Source: CBDEGK01 sp965237855
Lineage (GTDB): Bacteria > Pseudomonadota > Gammaproteobacteria > Pseudomonadales > Halieaceae
Length of the DNA: 64,000 bases
Assembly: GCA_965237855.1 (NCBI GenBank)
Contig: CBDEGK010000004.1
Coordinates: 1 to 64,000, forward strand
Direction of reading: 5' to 3'
Positions 33,324 through 41,614 of the stretch are shown piece by piece. The translations under genes were made by a program, and so were the position numbers. The notes under the pieces are model-generated. The model had not been told where the DNA came from. It searched no databases and saw only the letters and a list, made by a program, of their open reading frames with translations. Within the stretch, counting starts at the first letter, position 1; each line of letters starts with the position of its first letter.

Positions 33324-35940
33324 CAATCCCGCTCCCCAGCTCGTCGACTCGACACACCGCCTGCAAGCCGCAGTACTGGCAGCTGACGTTTCGATCCGGC
33401 GGATCTACTCGGGCCACACCATCCAGGAAATCCTGGGCCAACGTTTCAAGACTCAACTGCCAGCCCTGCCGCAGCGTCTGCCAATCGGCCACGACGCCGT
33501 GGCTGGCACGGGATACATCTGATTTGATGCCAGCGCCGGCATCGGCCAGGGCCAGCCCCTTATAGCCCGCCTCGAGCGAGCGCACGACCGCAAAGGCCGC
33601 GCCAGTGCAACGCTCTCCCAGGGCATAGACATACAGAGGCAGCTGCGGTTGTTGCGGGCGTTCCCCCAGCCAGTAGCGAATCTGTGCATTCCCCGATTTG
33701 TAGTCCACAACCAATAATTCGTCATTGGCGAGTCGGTCAATTCGATCCACCCGCAAATTTATTTGCAGTGCCCCCAGCTGAACCGGAATTTTTTCTTCCC
33801 GGGCCACAACCTCAAACTGCTGCCTTCGCGATTCAATCTCGAGCCAGCCTGAAAGTAATTGCTGCAGCCGCTGCCGTTCCAGCTGCAACATCACCAGTTC
33901 CCCGCCGCCGGATTTGCTGAAATCTGCCAGCGCGGCGTTCACTGCCTCGGCGATAATGGCCTCGAATTCTGATGCCCTGGTTTGCAGAGCCTGGCTATCC
34001 CCCAGTTCGGCCCACAGGTAGTTGAGCGCCCCATGCATCAGCGTACCTCGCTCCGCCGCGGTGAGACTCACCGACAACTCGGGCAGTGGCGAGACCTTGA
34101 GTCGCTGGCGGACAAACCCCCTGAAGCTGCACAGGGACTGATCCTGGATTAATCCGCTGCCGCCCCGCAACTCGGACATCTCGGAGACTGATACCGCTGG
34201 AGCCTGCTCATCGGCGGCACTCACGATCAGTTCAAGTTCCTGTGCCCGCTGCCAGCGCCGGGGCAACTCAATACTGCCGACGGCGGTTGTCGCCGCAAAG
34301 TCGCTGAGCAACCCGCTGGCATCCTGGCCAATGCCGTCTATCTCCAGTGCGTAGCTGGCTGTCAGGCTCTTGGCTGAGCATTGAAATCGGTGCAAAATCT
34401 GACTGGCAAACTGGTATTCACGCAAGCTGTTGGCATGTGGCAAACCCAAACGTGTCTGGATGGACAGGGGTATGAATGGATTCGGACTGGCACTGGCGGG
34501 GAAATTATTGCGCCCCATACCGACAATCCACAGGTGATCAAATGTCATGCCGGCGGCCTCGAGAAAGCCGAGCACCTGCAGCTGGCTGTCGCTGGTTTGC
34601 ACCTGGAAGGTTGTGGCCATGCAGACCTGTTCCAGCAGGCTGGTAGCGGCTGCCAATTTGATCGGGCCCACTACGTTATCGAGTCGACTAAAACTGTCCA
34701 GACAGGCTTGCCAATGCTCGAACAGTTGGTATTCCCGGGAATTGAGCGCTGCCGTACCGGGCCAACCCAGGTCCTCGAGATAGTCGGGAAACTGCCGGGC
34801 CCAGGCTGAGGGCAGATGTTGTTGATGCAAATTCCGATCCTGGCTCAGCTTCAACAAGGTTTCGCCCAGTAACTGTTCGCGAAAATGCCAGCGCAAATCA
34901 CGGTTGCTGAGAACTGCCCTGCCCTGACCCTGCAGGAATTGCATGGCCGCAACTTCTGCGGGTCGATCGGCAACCGACCGATAGCGGCTGTGCAACAAGG
35001 GAATCAGCGCTTCGACCTTAACGTCACCAAACAGCAGGCCCAACAACTGCAGGGCCGTTTTCACCATGGGCTCGTTGCCCAACTGAGTACCGGAGCTGAA
35101 ATTTACCGGCAGCGACCCATCGACGCCCTCTCCTTCGAGTAGCACTTCGCGCAGCACCCGTTCAAAGCGCAGCCGCTGGCTGGCCACGTCTTCCAAGAGT
35201 ATTCCCAGCCGCGCGCCGGGTTCATCGATGAGTTGTTGTCGGGCCCACCTGGCGGACGCGTAAAGCTCCTGTTCAACGTCGGCACAGCCAAGTACATAGC
35301 ACTGACCCTGCTCAGCCATCGCACTGTATTGCTCCAATGTGCTCGTCTGCATCTGCAGGGCCGCCTCCTGCAGTGGTGGTATATCGTCGAAGTCCACCAA
35401 CACCAGCTGCGCCTGCGGTAGTCGCGCCGCCCAATCCAGGAACAGGGATTCTTCCACCACACAGCCCAGCTCGGCGCAAAGCTGCTCGAACATTTCCGCC
35501 CAGGCCAGGAACAACTCACCGTCCGGCGTATAGCGAAAGGCACTGGCCTGTTCGCCACTGCGCCAGTCAAGCTGCCACAGCAGCAGGTTGTGATAGGCAT
35601 CGTGTGCGCTCCTGGCAGCACTGCGGGGTCTCAACAGGCCGGCGGATTGCTGCGTTTCCGTCACACAGCGCAGCCATAATTCCAGTTCCTGGTGTGGGTC
35701 GAGGATATTGGCTGATTGTTCCGCCCAAGGGTCCAGCTGCCGGGCGCAGTGTTGCCACCATTGCGACAGGGAGAATACCGCCGGCGTTTCCCAGCTGCTG
35801 ACGCCCTGATCCTGCAGGTGTCGCCCATAGGCATACTTGATATGCCGGGCCAGGCGTTGGTTGGGAGTGATGATCGGCACGCCACCCTCCAGCCAGGGCA
35901 GCAGGTTTTCGACGTTGTAGAAGACAGGTGGCGCACTCAA
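33316..35940 (-). CDS. addB: AddB-like nuclease subunit (probable DNA repair protein)
   Basis: The 874-residue protein resembles the group annotated as 'probable DNA repair protein' that pairs with AddA-like helicases in proteobacteria. Its N-terminal part is helicase-like without an intact Walker A (ITPNQRLARHIKYAYG). The C-terminal nuclease has LLVVDYKSGNAQIRYW (PD-(D/E)XK). A final RNVSCQYCGLQAVCRVDE carries three Cys, which with an earlier Cys could form the 4Fe-4S staple typical of AddB. A TTG at 35940 is the only early start. A short gap to divergent aroF holds both promoters. Confidence 0.82.
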   Translation of the reverse strand: MSAPPVFYNVENLLPWLEGGVPIITPNQRLARHIKYAYGRHLQDQGVSSWETPAVFSLSQWWQHCARQLDPWAEQSANILDPHQELELWLRCVTETQQSAGLLRPRSAARSAHDAYHNLLLWQLDWRSGEQASAFRYTPDGELFLAWAEMFEQLCAELGCVVEESLFLDWAARLPQAQLVLVDFDDIPPLQEAALQMQTSTLEQYSAMAEQGQCYVLGCADVEQELYASARWARQQLIDEPGARLGILLEDVASQRLRFERVLREVLLEGEGVDGSLPVNFSSGTQLGNEPMVKTALQLLGLLFGDVKVEALIPLLHSRYRSVADRPAEVAAMQFLQGQGRAVLSNRDLRWHFREQLLGETLLKLSQDRNLHQQHLPSAWARQFPDYLEDLGWPGTAALNSREYQLFEHWQACLDSFSRLDNVVGPIKLAAATSLLEQVCMATTFQVQTSDSQLQVLGFLEAAGMTFDHLWIVGMGRNNFPASASPNPFIPLSIQTRLGLPHANSLREYQFASQILHRFQCSAKSLTASYALEIDGIGQDASGLLSDFAATTAVGSIELPRRWQRAQELELIVSAADEQAPAVSVSEMSELRGGSGLIQDQSLCSFRGFVRQRLKVSPLPELSVSLTAAERGTLMHGALNYLWAELGDSQALQTRASEFEAIIAEAVNAALADFSKSGGGELVMLQLERQRLQQLLSGWLEIESRRQQFEVVAREEKIPVQLGALQINLRVDRIDRLANDELLVVDYKSGNAQIRYWLGERPQQPQLPLYVYALGERCTGAAFAVVRSLEAGYKGLALADAGAGIKSDVSRASHGVVADWQTLRQGWQLSLETLAQDFLDGVARVDPPDRNVSCQYCGLQAVCRVDELGSGIDE

Positions 35941-36023
35941 AGTGCCGGTATTCTAACCCGCCGCTTTGCTATAGAATAGCGCGCCTTCTGTATACCGATT
36001 GATCAACTAAGAGCCTTTTAACC

Positions 36024-37091
36024 ATGAGCGTACAACAGCTCGACAACCTCAATGTCGAGAAACAGGATATCCTGATAACCCCGGAGAGTTTGAAGGCAGA
36101 ACTGCCAATCTCTGAAGCCGCTGCTGCCTGCCTGCAGGGCAGTCGTCAGACCATCTACGACATCCTCGATCGCAAGGACCACCGCATGTTTGCCGTGGTA
36201 GGTCCCTGCTCCATTCACGACGTAGATGCGGCGCTTGATTACGCTCGCCGCCTGAAAGTGCTGGCGGACGAGGTGTCCGACACGATTTACATTGTCATGC
36301 GCGTGTATTTTGAAAAACCGCGTACCACCACCGGCTGGAAAGGCCTGATCAACGACCCTTACCTGAATGATTCCTTCAAAATCCAGGAGGGCCTGCACAT
36401 CGGCCGGCGCCTGTTGTTGGACATCCTGGAGATGGGATTGCCTACCTCTACCGAAGCCCTGGATCCCATTTCTCCCCAGTATTTGCAGGATTGCATCAGC
36501 TGGTCCGCCATCGGCGCCCGCACTACCGAGAGCCAGACACACCGGGAGATGTCCAGTGGCCTGTCGTGTTCTGTGGGTTTCAAAAACGGTACAGATGGCG
36601 GCCTGGATGTAGCCGTCAATGCATTAAAGTCGGCCTCCAAGCCCCACCGCTTTCTCGGCATTAACTACCAGGGCCAGGTATCGATTATCAGTACTCGCGG
36701 CAATCCCTACGGCCATATAGTGCTGCGTGGCGGCAGTGATGGTCCCAATTACGATTCCGTGCATGTGAAGCTGTGCGAGGACGCACTGGAGAAATCCGGC
36801 CTGCCGATCAACATCATGGTCGATTGCTCTCACGCCAACTCCAACAAAGATCCGGAGCTACAACCGCTGGTGATGGAAAATGTCGCCGACCAGGTCATCG
36901 CAGGCAATCAGTCCCTGGTGGGCTATATGATTGAGAGTAATATCGGCGCCGGTAACCAGTCTATCCCGGAAGATCTGAGCCAGTTGAAGTACGGCGTGTC
37001 GGTTACAGATGGATGTATAGACTGGGAGACGACGGAAACGTCGATCCGCGGGTTACATGAGAAACTAAAGGATGTTCTGCCAGCTCGGTAG
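36024..37091 (+). CDS. aroF: 3-deoxy-7-phosphoheptulonate (DAHP) synthase, class I
   Basis: This 355-residue enzyme condenses phosphoenolpyruvate and erythrose-4-phosphate, the first step of aromatic amino-acid synthesis. Visible blocks are VVGPCSIHD (PEP and metal site), RVYFEKPRTTTGWKGLINDP, LPTSTEALDPISPQY, SCSVGFKNGTDGG and IMVDCSHANSNKDP. All belong to the AroF/AroG/AroH type, with the N-terminal extension that carries allosteric control. Which amino acid inhibits it cannot be told; the symbol marks the family. The gene stands alone, divergent from the addB-like gene across 83 bases. Confidence 0.93.
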   Translation: MSVQQLDNLNVEKQDILITPESLKAELPISEAAAACLQGSRQTIYDILDRKDHRMFAVVGPCSIHDVDAALDYARRLKVLADEVSDTIYIVMRVYFEKPRTTTGWKGLINDPYLNDSFKIQEGLHIGRRLLLDILEMGLPTSTEALDPISPQYLQDCISWSAIGARTTESQTHREMSSGLSCSVGFKNGTDGGLDVAVNALKSASKPHRFLGINYQGQVSIISTRGNPYGHIVLRGGSDGPNYDSVHVKLCEDALEKSGLPINIMVDCSHANSNKDPELQPLVMENVADQVIAGNQSLVGYMIESNIGAGNQSIPEDLSQLKYGVSVTDGCIDWETTETSIRGLHEKLKDVLPAR

Positions 37092-37110
37092 CGTTAGCTG
37101 TAGCTAAGCC

Positions 37111-37701
37111 CTAGCTGTAATATGCGTTGCTTCGATCGCTGTGATCAGTGATATCACGCACGCCCGCCAGCTGCGGCAGGTTTTCCATTAAGGTCTTCTC
37201 CACGCCGCCCTTGAGGGTGGCGTCAACCATGCCACAACCCTGACAACCGCCGCCGAACTGCAGCACAGCGAAGGAATCCTCTGTCACCTCTATCAGTGAT
37301 ACCTCACCGCCGTGAGAGGCCAGTGCCGGGTTCACCTCGTTGTACAGCAGGTAGTTGATGCGATCTTCCAGCGGGCTGTCCTCACCGAGACGTGGCATCT
37401 TGGAATTGGGGGCTTTTATGGTCAGCTGACCACCCATGCGGTCCTTGGCGTAGTCGACCAGCGCGTCTTCCAGGAATGGCATGCTGCGCGCCTCAAACCA
37501 GGTGGTAAAGGCCGGGTATTCAATTTTTTCGTCATCCTCCAGCACGTCACCCTCGCGCGCATAGGCGATACAGGTCTCAGCACGGGGCGTACCCGGTTGA
37601 TTGATAAACACCCTGACGCCGAGGGCGCCTTCTTGCTTGCCGAGCAATTCCGCCAGGTATTCCTGGGCAGATTCGGTGATGGTGATACCGCTGGTGTCCA
37701 T
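37111..37701 (-). CDS. nfuA: Fe-S cluster carrier NfuA
   Basis: The 196-residue protein joins a degenerate A-type (HesB-like) domain, residues 1-95 (ITITESAQEYLAELL and so on), with a C-terminal Nfu domain. The Nfu domain has NEVNPALASHGGEVSLIEV and the cluster-binding CQGCGM (CXXC). The A-type part lacks its three Cys, as in E. coli NfuA. It holds and delivers 4Fe-4S clusters under iron or oxidative stress. The ATG is at 37701. A site resembling the IscR type-1 operator lies 21 bases upstream (37722-37746). The gene converges with aroF. Confidence 0.95.
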   Translation of the reverse strand: MDTSGITITESAQEYLAELLGKQEGALGVRVFINQPGTPRAETCIAYAREGDVLEDDEKIEYPAFTTWFEARSMPFLEDALVDYAKDRMGGQLTIKAPNSKMPRLGEDSPLEDRINYLLYNEVNPALASHGGEVSLIEVTEDSFAVLQFGGGCQGCGMVDATLKGGVEKTLMENLPQLAGVRDITDHSDRSNAYYS

Positions 37702-37721
37702 AACTATGTTTCCGAAAGAAT

Positions 37722-37746
37722 GAATCCGAGTAAATTACTCAAGTAT
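37722..37746 (-). promoter_or_regulatory. IscR type-1-like site before nfuA
   Basis: On the plus strand the core reads CCGAGTAAATTACTCAAGTAT. Against the published E. coli type-1 IscR consensus (ATASYYGACTRWWWYAGTC, then RRSTAT) I count about 20 of 25 positions in agreement. The mismatches are at the outer left end and at the mirrored C/G in each half-site. The core GAGTAAATTACTC is an inverted repeat. It sits where the nfuA promoter is expected. IscR control of nfuA is known in E. coli; here it is inferred from the site alone. Confidence 0.45.
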
Positions 37747-37828
37747 TCTAAGCAAATGGGAGCCAAAAAGCGAGAGGGAGGCTTCACAATGTAGTCGTAG
37801 TGCCCGTTAATCCATGCTAACAGCGCCA

Positions 37829-37858
37829 AATCTATATCAAAATATTTTGATATAGATT
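37829..37858. promoter_or_regulatory. Perfect 30-bp palindrome, candidate operator of metH
   Basis: The half-site AATCTATATCAAAAT is followed directly by its exact reverse complement. It covers the -35 hexamer TTGATA (37847-37852) of the predicted metH promoter, so a bound protein should block transcription. Length, AT-richness and perfect symmetry suit a homodimeric helix-turn-helix regulator. In other proteobacteria the ArsR-type SahR, which senses S-adenosylhomocysteine, controls metH through palindromes. Whether this is such a site is not verified. No cobalamin riboswitch is apparent. Confidence 0.6.
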
Positions 37859-37875
37859 GCTCTAAGTGATAGGAT
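37847..37875 (+). promoter_or_regulatory. Predicted sigma-70 promoter of metH
   Basis: TTGATA (37847-37852), a 17-base spacer, and TAGGAT (37870-37875) give a good -35/-10 pair. Transcription would start near 37882, leaving a leader of about 20 bases before the ATG. The -35 box is the right arm of the 30-bp palindrome. Confidence 0.55.
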
Positions 37876-37903
37876 GGCCCCTTTTTACAGTCCCGGAACG
37901 ACC

Positions 37904-40900
37904 ATGAACACCGCCAAGGAGCCCTCTTCTGCCCTTCTCAAAGCCCTCAACCAGCGCATTCTGATCATTGACGGCGCCATGGGGACCGAGGTGCAGGCGC
38001 GTGAGCTGGTGGAGGCGGACTATCGTGGCGAGCGCTTTGCCGACCACCCGGTGGACCTGAAAGGCAACAACGACCTGCTCAGCCTGACCCGACCCGATGT
38101 CATCATGGATATTCATCGCGCCTACCTGGACGCCGGTGCCGATATTATTGGGACCAACAGTTTTAATGCCACTGGTGTGGCCCAGTCTGACTACGATCTT
38201 GCGCATGTCGCCGTAGATCTCAATGCCGCTGCCGCGCGCCTGGCCCGGCAAGTAGCCGACGAGGTCACAGCCTTAACACCCGATCGACCGAGATTCGTGG
38301 CCGGCATCCTCGGCCCCACCCCGCGCACGGCCTCAATATCGCCCGATGTAAACGATCCCGCCGCCCGCAATATCACCTTTGACACCCTGGTGGCACATTA
38401 CAGTGATGCCACCCGGGCCCTGGTAGAAGGTGGCGTCGACTTGCTGATGGTGGAAACCATCTTCGACACCCTCAATGCCAAGGCGGCCCTGTTCGCTATT
38501 CGCACGGTGCTGGACGAAACCGGCATCGAACTGCCACTGATGATTTCAGTGACCTTTCCCGACATCAGCGGTCGCGTGTTATCCGGACAGAGCCCGGAGG
38601 CCTTCTGGAACTCAGTGGCCCATGCCAAGCCGCTAATAGTCGGCACCAATTGCGGTCGCCGCTTCAAGGAAATCCGGCCCTTCGTCGAAGAACTGGCGAA
38701 TGCCGCCGATTGTTATTTCAGTGGCCACTTCAATGCCGGTCTGCCCAATGCCTTTGGCGAATACGACGAGACTCCGGAAGATATGGCTGAAGACCTATCG
38801 GACTTTGCCGAACGCGGTTTTCTGAACCTGGCAGGCGGTTGTTGCGGCACCACGCCCGACCACATCGTCGCCATCGCCGCCGCGGTCGCGGACAAAACGC
38901 CGCGGCCTCTTCCCGAGCGCCTGCCCGCCTGCCGCCTGAGCGGCCTGGAACCTTTCACTATCGATAGTGATTCGCTGTTTGTGAACGTCGGCGAACGCTG
39001 CAATGTGACCGGCTCAGCGCGCTTCAAACGCTTGATCCTGGAAGAAGACTACGACGTCGCCTTGCACGTTGCCCAGGAGCAGGTCAACGACGGCGCCCAG
39101 ATTATCGATATCAACATGGATGAAGGCATGCTCGATTCTGAGGCAGCCATGGTCCGCTTCCTCAACCTGATCGCCTCAGAGCCCGACATTTGCCGGGTGC
39201 CAATCATGGTCGACTCATCCAAGTGGTCGGTGATCGAGGCTGGCCTGAAATGTATCCAGGGCAAGCCCGTGGTGAACTCTATCTCACTCAAGGAAGGTGA
39301 GGCCGAATTTATCGACAAGGCCCGCCTGTGCCTGAAATACGGCGCAGCGGTGGTTGTTATGGCCTTTGATACAGATGGGCAGGCCGACACCCAGGCGCGC
39401 AAAGCAGAAATCTGTAAGCGCTCCTATGACATCCTGGTGGAAAAGGTTGGCTTTTCACCCAGCGACATCATCTTTGACCCGAATATCTTCGCCGTTGCCA
39501 CCGGTATTGAGGAGCACAACAACTACGCCGTCGATTTTATCGAGGCCGCCCGCTACATCCGCGATCATCTACCTGGCGCCTTGGTCAGCGGCGGTGTCAG
39601 TAACGTGTCATTCTCGTTTCGCGGCAATAACCCCGTGCGCGAAGCGATTCACTCGGTCTTTCTCTACCACGCCATTCGTGCCGGCCTCAGCATGGGCATT
39701 GTGAATGCCGGCCAGCTGGGCGTGTACGACGATCTGTCTGATGAATTGCGCGATGCCGTCGAAGACGTGGTGCTGAATCGCCGTGATGACTCCACTGAAC
39801 GCCTGCTCGACCTGGCGGCAAAATACCAGGGCGATGGAACCACCGCTGAACGCAAAGAAGATTTAAGCTGGCGCGAGCAGCCTGTTGCCAAACGCCTGGA
39901 ACACGCCCTGGTAAAAGGCATTAACACCTACATTTTGGAAGATGCCGAGGCAGCCCGGCAACAGGCCACACGACCCATCGAGGTGATTGAAGGTCCGCTG
40001 ATGGATGGCATGAACGTGGTCGGTGACCTGTTCGGCGAAGGCAAGATGTTCTTGCCCCAGGTGGTGAAAAGCGCCCGGGTGATGAAACAGGCGGTGGCCT
40101 ACCTACAGCCGTACATTGAAGAAGAGAAAGATGGCGCCAGTAGCTCCAATGGCAAGATCGTAATGGCTACGGTGAAAGGCGACGTGCATGACATTGGCAA
40201 GAACATTGTCGGTGTGGTATTGCAGTGCAATAATTTCGAGGTGATCGATCTCGGGGTGATGGTTTCCTGCGAAGAAATACTGCGGGTGGCGAAGGAAGAA
40301 CAGGCCGATATCATCGGTCTCAGCGGCCTGATTACGCCCTCCCTTGATGAGATGATACACGTGGCCAGCGAAATGCAGCGGCTGGACTACAGCGTGCCAC
40401 TGTTGATCGGTGGCGCCACCACCTCCAAAGCCCATACGGCGGTCAAGATTGAACCCGCCTACAACCGCGATGGCACTATCTATGTGCCTGATGCCTCGCG
40501 CAGTGTGTCGGTGGCCACTCAGTTGGTGGGTAGAGGTAAGCAGGATTTCATTGAGGCCACCCAGGCCGACTATGTCACCGTGCGTGAGCGCATAGGCAAT
40601 CGCAAACCGCGCACCAAGTCACTCGAATACCTGCGGGCGGTTGATCGCGGACTCGACGTGGACTGGCAACAATACACCCCACCGGCACCGGAATTTCTCG
40701 GCACGCGTGTGCTCGAAGACTATCCGCTGGAGACCCTGGTCGAAATGATTGACTGGACGCCCTTCTTTATCACCTGGGAACTGGCGGGTAAGTATCCGAA
40801 AATTTTGCAGGATGAAGTAGTAGGTGAAGCAGCGACTCAATTGTTCAACGACGCCCAGGCCATGCTCAAGCGTATTGTCGATGAGAAATGGCTGACAGCG

Positions 40901-41614
40901 AACGCGGTGTTCGGTTTCTGGCCTGCACACCAGGTTAACGGCGACGATATTGAGCTCTATACCGATGAGAATCGCACTGAGGTTGTCGGCACCCTGCATC
41001 ATCTGCGCCAGCAAATGGGCAAGCCCAATGGCACGCCCAACCTGAGCCTGGCAGACTATGTGTCGCCGCGTGACAGTAAAGTCGCCGATTATGTGGGCGG
41101 CTTTGTGGTGACCACCGGTATCGGCCTGCAACAGCGTGCCGCTGCCTTCGAGGCGGAGCATGATGACTACAACAGCATCTTGCTGAAAGCACTGGGCGAT
41201 CGCCTGGCGGAGGCTTTCGCCGAGCACCTGCATTTACGCGTGCGCCGCGAATTCTGGGGCTATGCCAGCGCCGAGAACCTCAGCAACGAGGAATTAATCA
41301 AGGAAAAGTATGCGGGTATTCGACCGGCACCGGGTTATCCTGCCTGCCCCGATCACACGGAGAAGGCCACCTTGTTTAAACTGCTGGATGCGACTGCTAA
41401 CACCGGCGTTGCCTTAACCGAGAATTTCGCCATGACTCCGGCCTCCGCTGTGAGTGGCTTCTACTACTCACACCCCGATGCCCGTTATTTCGCGGTCGGT
41501 AAGGTGGGTCGCGACCAGGTGGAAAGTCTGGCCCAGCGCAAAGACATGGATGTTGCAGTCATGGAACGGTGGCTGCGCCCCAATCTAGATTACGACCTTG
41601 TCGCCTCAAGCTGA
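37904..41614 (+). CDS. metH: Cobalamin-dependent methionine synthase MetH
   Basis: The 1236-residue protein has the full four-module layout. The homocysteine domain (about 1-330) has the zinc Cys in GTNC and GGCCGTTPDHI. The pterin-binding domain (about 350-640) has FVNVGERCNVTGSARF and IIDINMDEGMLD. The cobalamin domain (about 660-900) has the DVHDIGKNIVG His ligand and GLSGLITPSLDEM. The activation domain has RREFWGYA and APGYPACPDHTEK, which bind SAM. It transfers methyl from methyltetrahydrofolate to homocysteine. The first zinc-Cys segment reads GTNCGRRF where family members usually have GLNCALG, a local departure. The ATG at 37904 is chosen over an open frame 10 codons longer. The last 17 bases overlap the MATE gene start. 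Confidence 0.97.
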   Translation: MNTAKEPSSALLKALNQRILIIDGAMGTEVQARELVEADYRGERFADHPVDLKGNNDLLSLTRPDVIMDIHRAYLDAGADIIGTNSFNATGVAQSDYDLAHVAVDLNAAAARLARQVADEVTALTPDRPRFVAGILGPTPRTASISPDVNDPAARNITFDTLVAHYSDATRALVEGGVDLLMVETIFDTLNAKAALFAIRTVLDETGIELPLMISVTFPDISGRVLSGQSPEAFWNSVAHAKPLIVGTNCGRRFKEIRPFVEELANAADCYFSGHFNAGLPNAFGEYDETPEDMAEDLSDFAERGFLNLAGGCCGTTPDHIVAIAAAVADKTPRPLPERLPACRLSGLEPFTIDSDSLFVNVGERCNVTGSARFKRLILEEDYDVALHVAQEQVNDGAQIIDINMDEGMLDSEAAMVRFLNLIASEPDICRVPIMVDSSKWSVIEAGLKCIQGKPVVNSISLKEGEAEFIDKARLCLKYGAAVVVMAFDTDGQADTQARKAEICKRSYDILVEKVGFSPSDIIFDPNIFAVATGIEEHNNYAVDFIEAARYIRDHLPGALVSGGVSNVSFSFRGNNPVREAIHSVFLYHAIRAGLSMGIVNAGQLGVYDDLSDELRDAVEDVVLNRRDDSTERLLDLAAKYQGDGTTAERKEDLSWREQPVAKRLEHALVKGINTYILEDAEAARQQATRPIEVIEGPLMDGMNVVGDLFGEGKMFLPQVVKSARVMKQAVAYLQPYIEEEKDGASSSNGKIVMATVKGDVHDIGKNIVGVVLQCNNFEVIDLGVMVSCEEILRVAKEEQADIIGLSGLITPSLDEMIHVASEMQRLDYSVPLLIGGATTSKAHTAVKIEPAYNRDGTIYVPDASRSVSVATQLVGRGKQDFIEATQADYVTVRERIGNRKPRTKSLEYLRAVDRGLDVDWQQYTPPAPEFLGTRVLEDYPLETLVEMIDWTPFFITWELAGKYPKILQDEVVGEAATQLFNDAQAMLKRIVDEKWLTANAVFGFWPAHQVNGDDIELYTDENRTEVVGTLHHLRQQMGKPNGTPNLSLADYVSPRDSKVADYVGGFVVTTGIGLQQRAAAFEAEHDDYNSILLKALGDRLAEAFAEHLHLRVRREFWGYASAENLSNEELIKEKYAGIRPAPGYPACPDHTEKATLFKLLDATANTGVALTENFAMTPASAVSGFYYSHPDARYFAVGKVGRDQVESLAQRKDMDVAVMERWLRPNLDYDLVASS

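Noticed and set aside
37702..37903. Cobalamin or SAM riboswitch before metH
   Set aside because: The predicted leader is only about 20 bases and no conserved riboswitch core was seen. The striking element is a DNA palindrome over the promoter.
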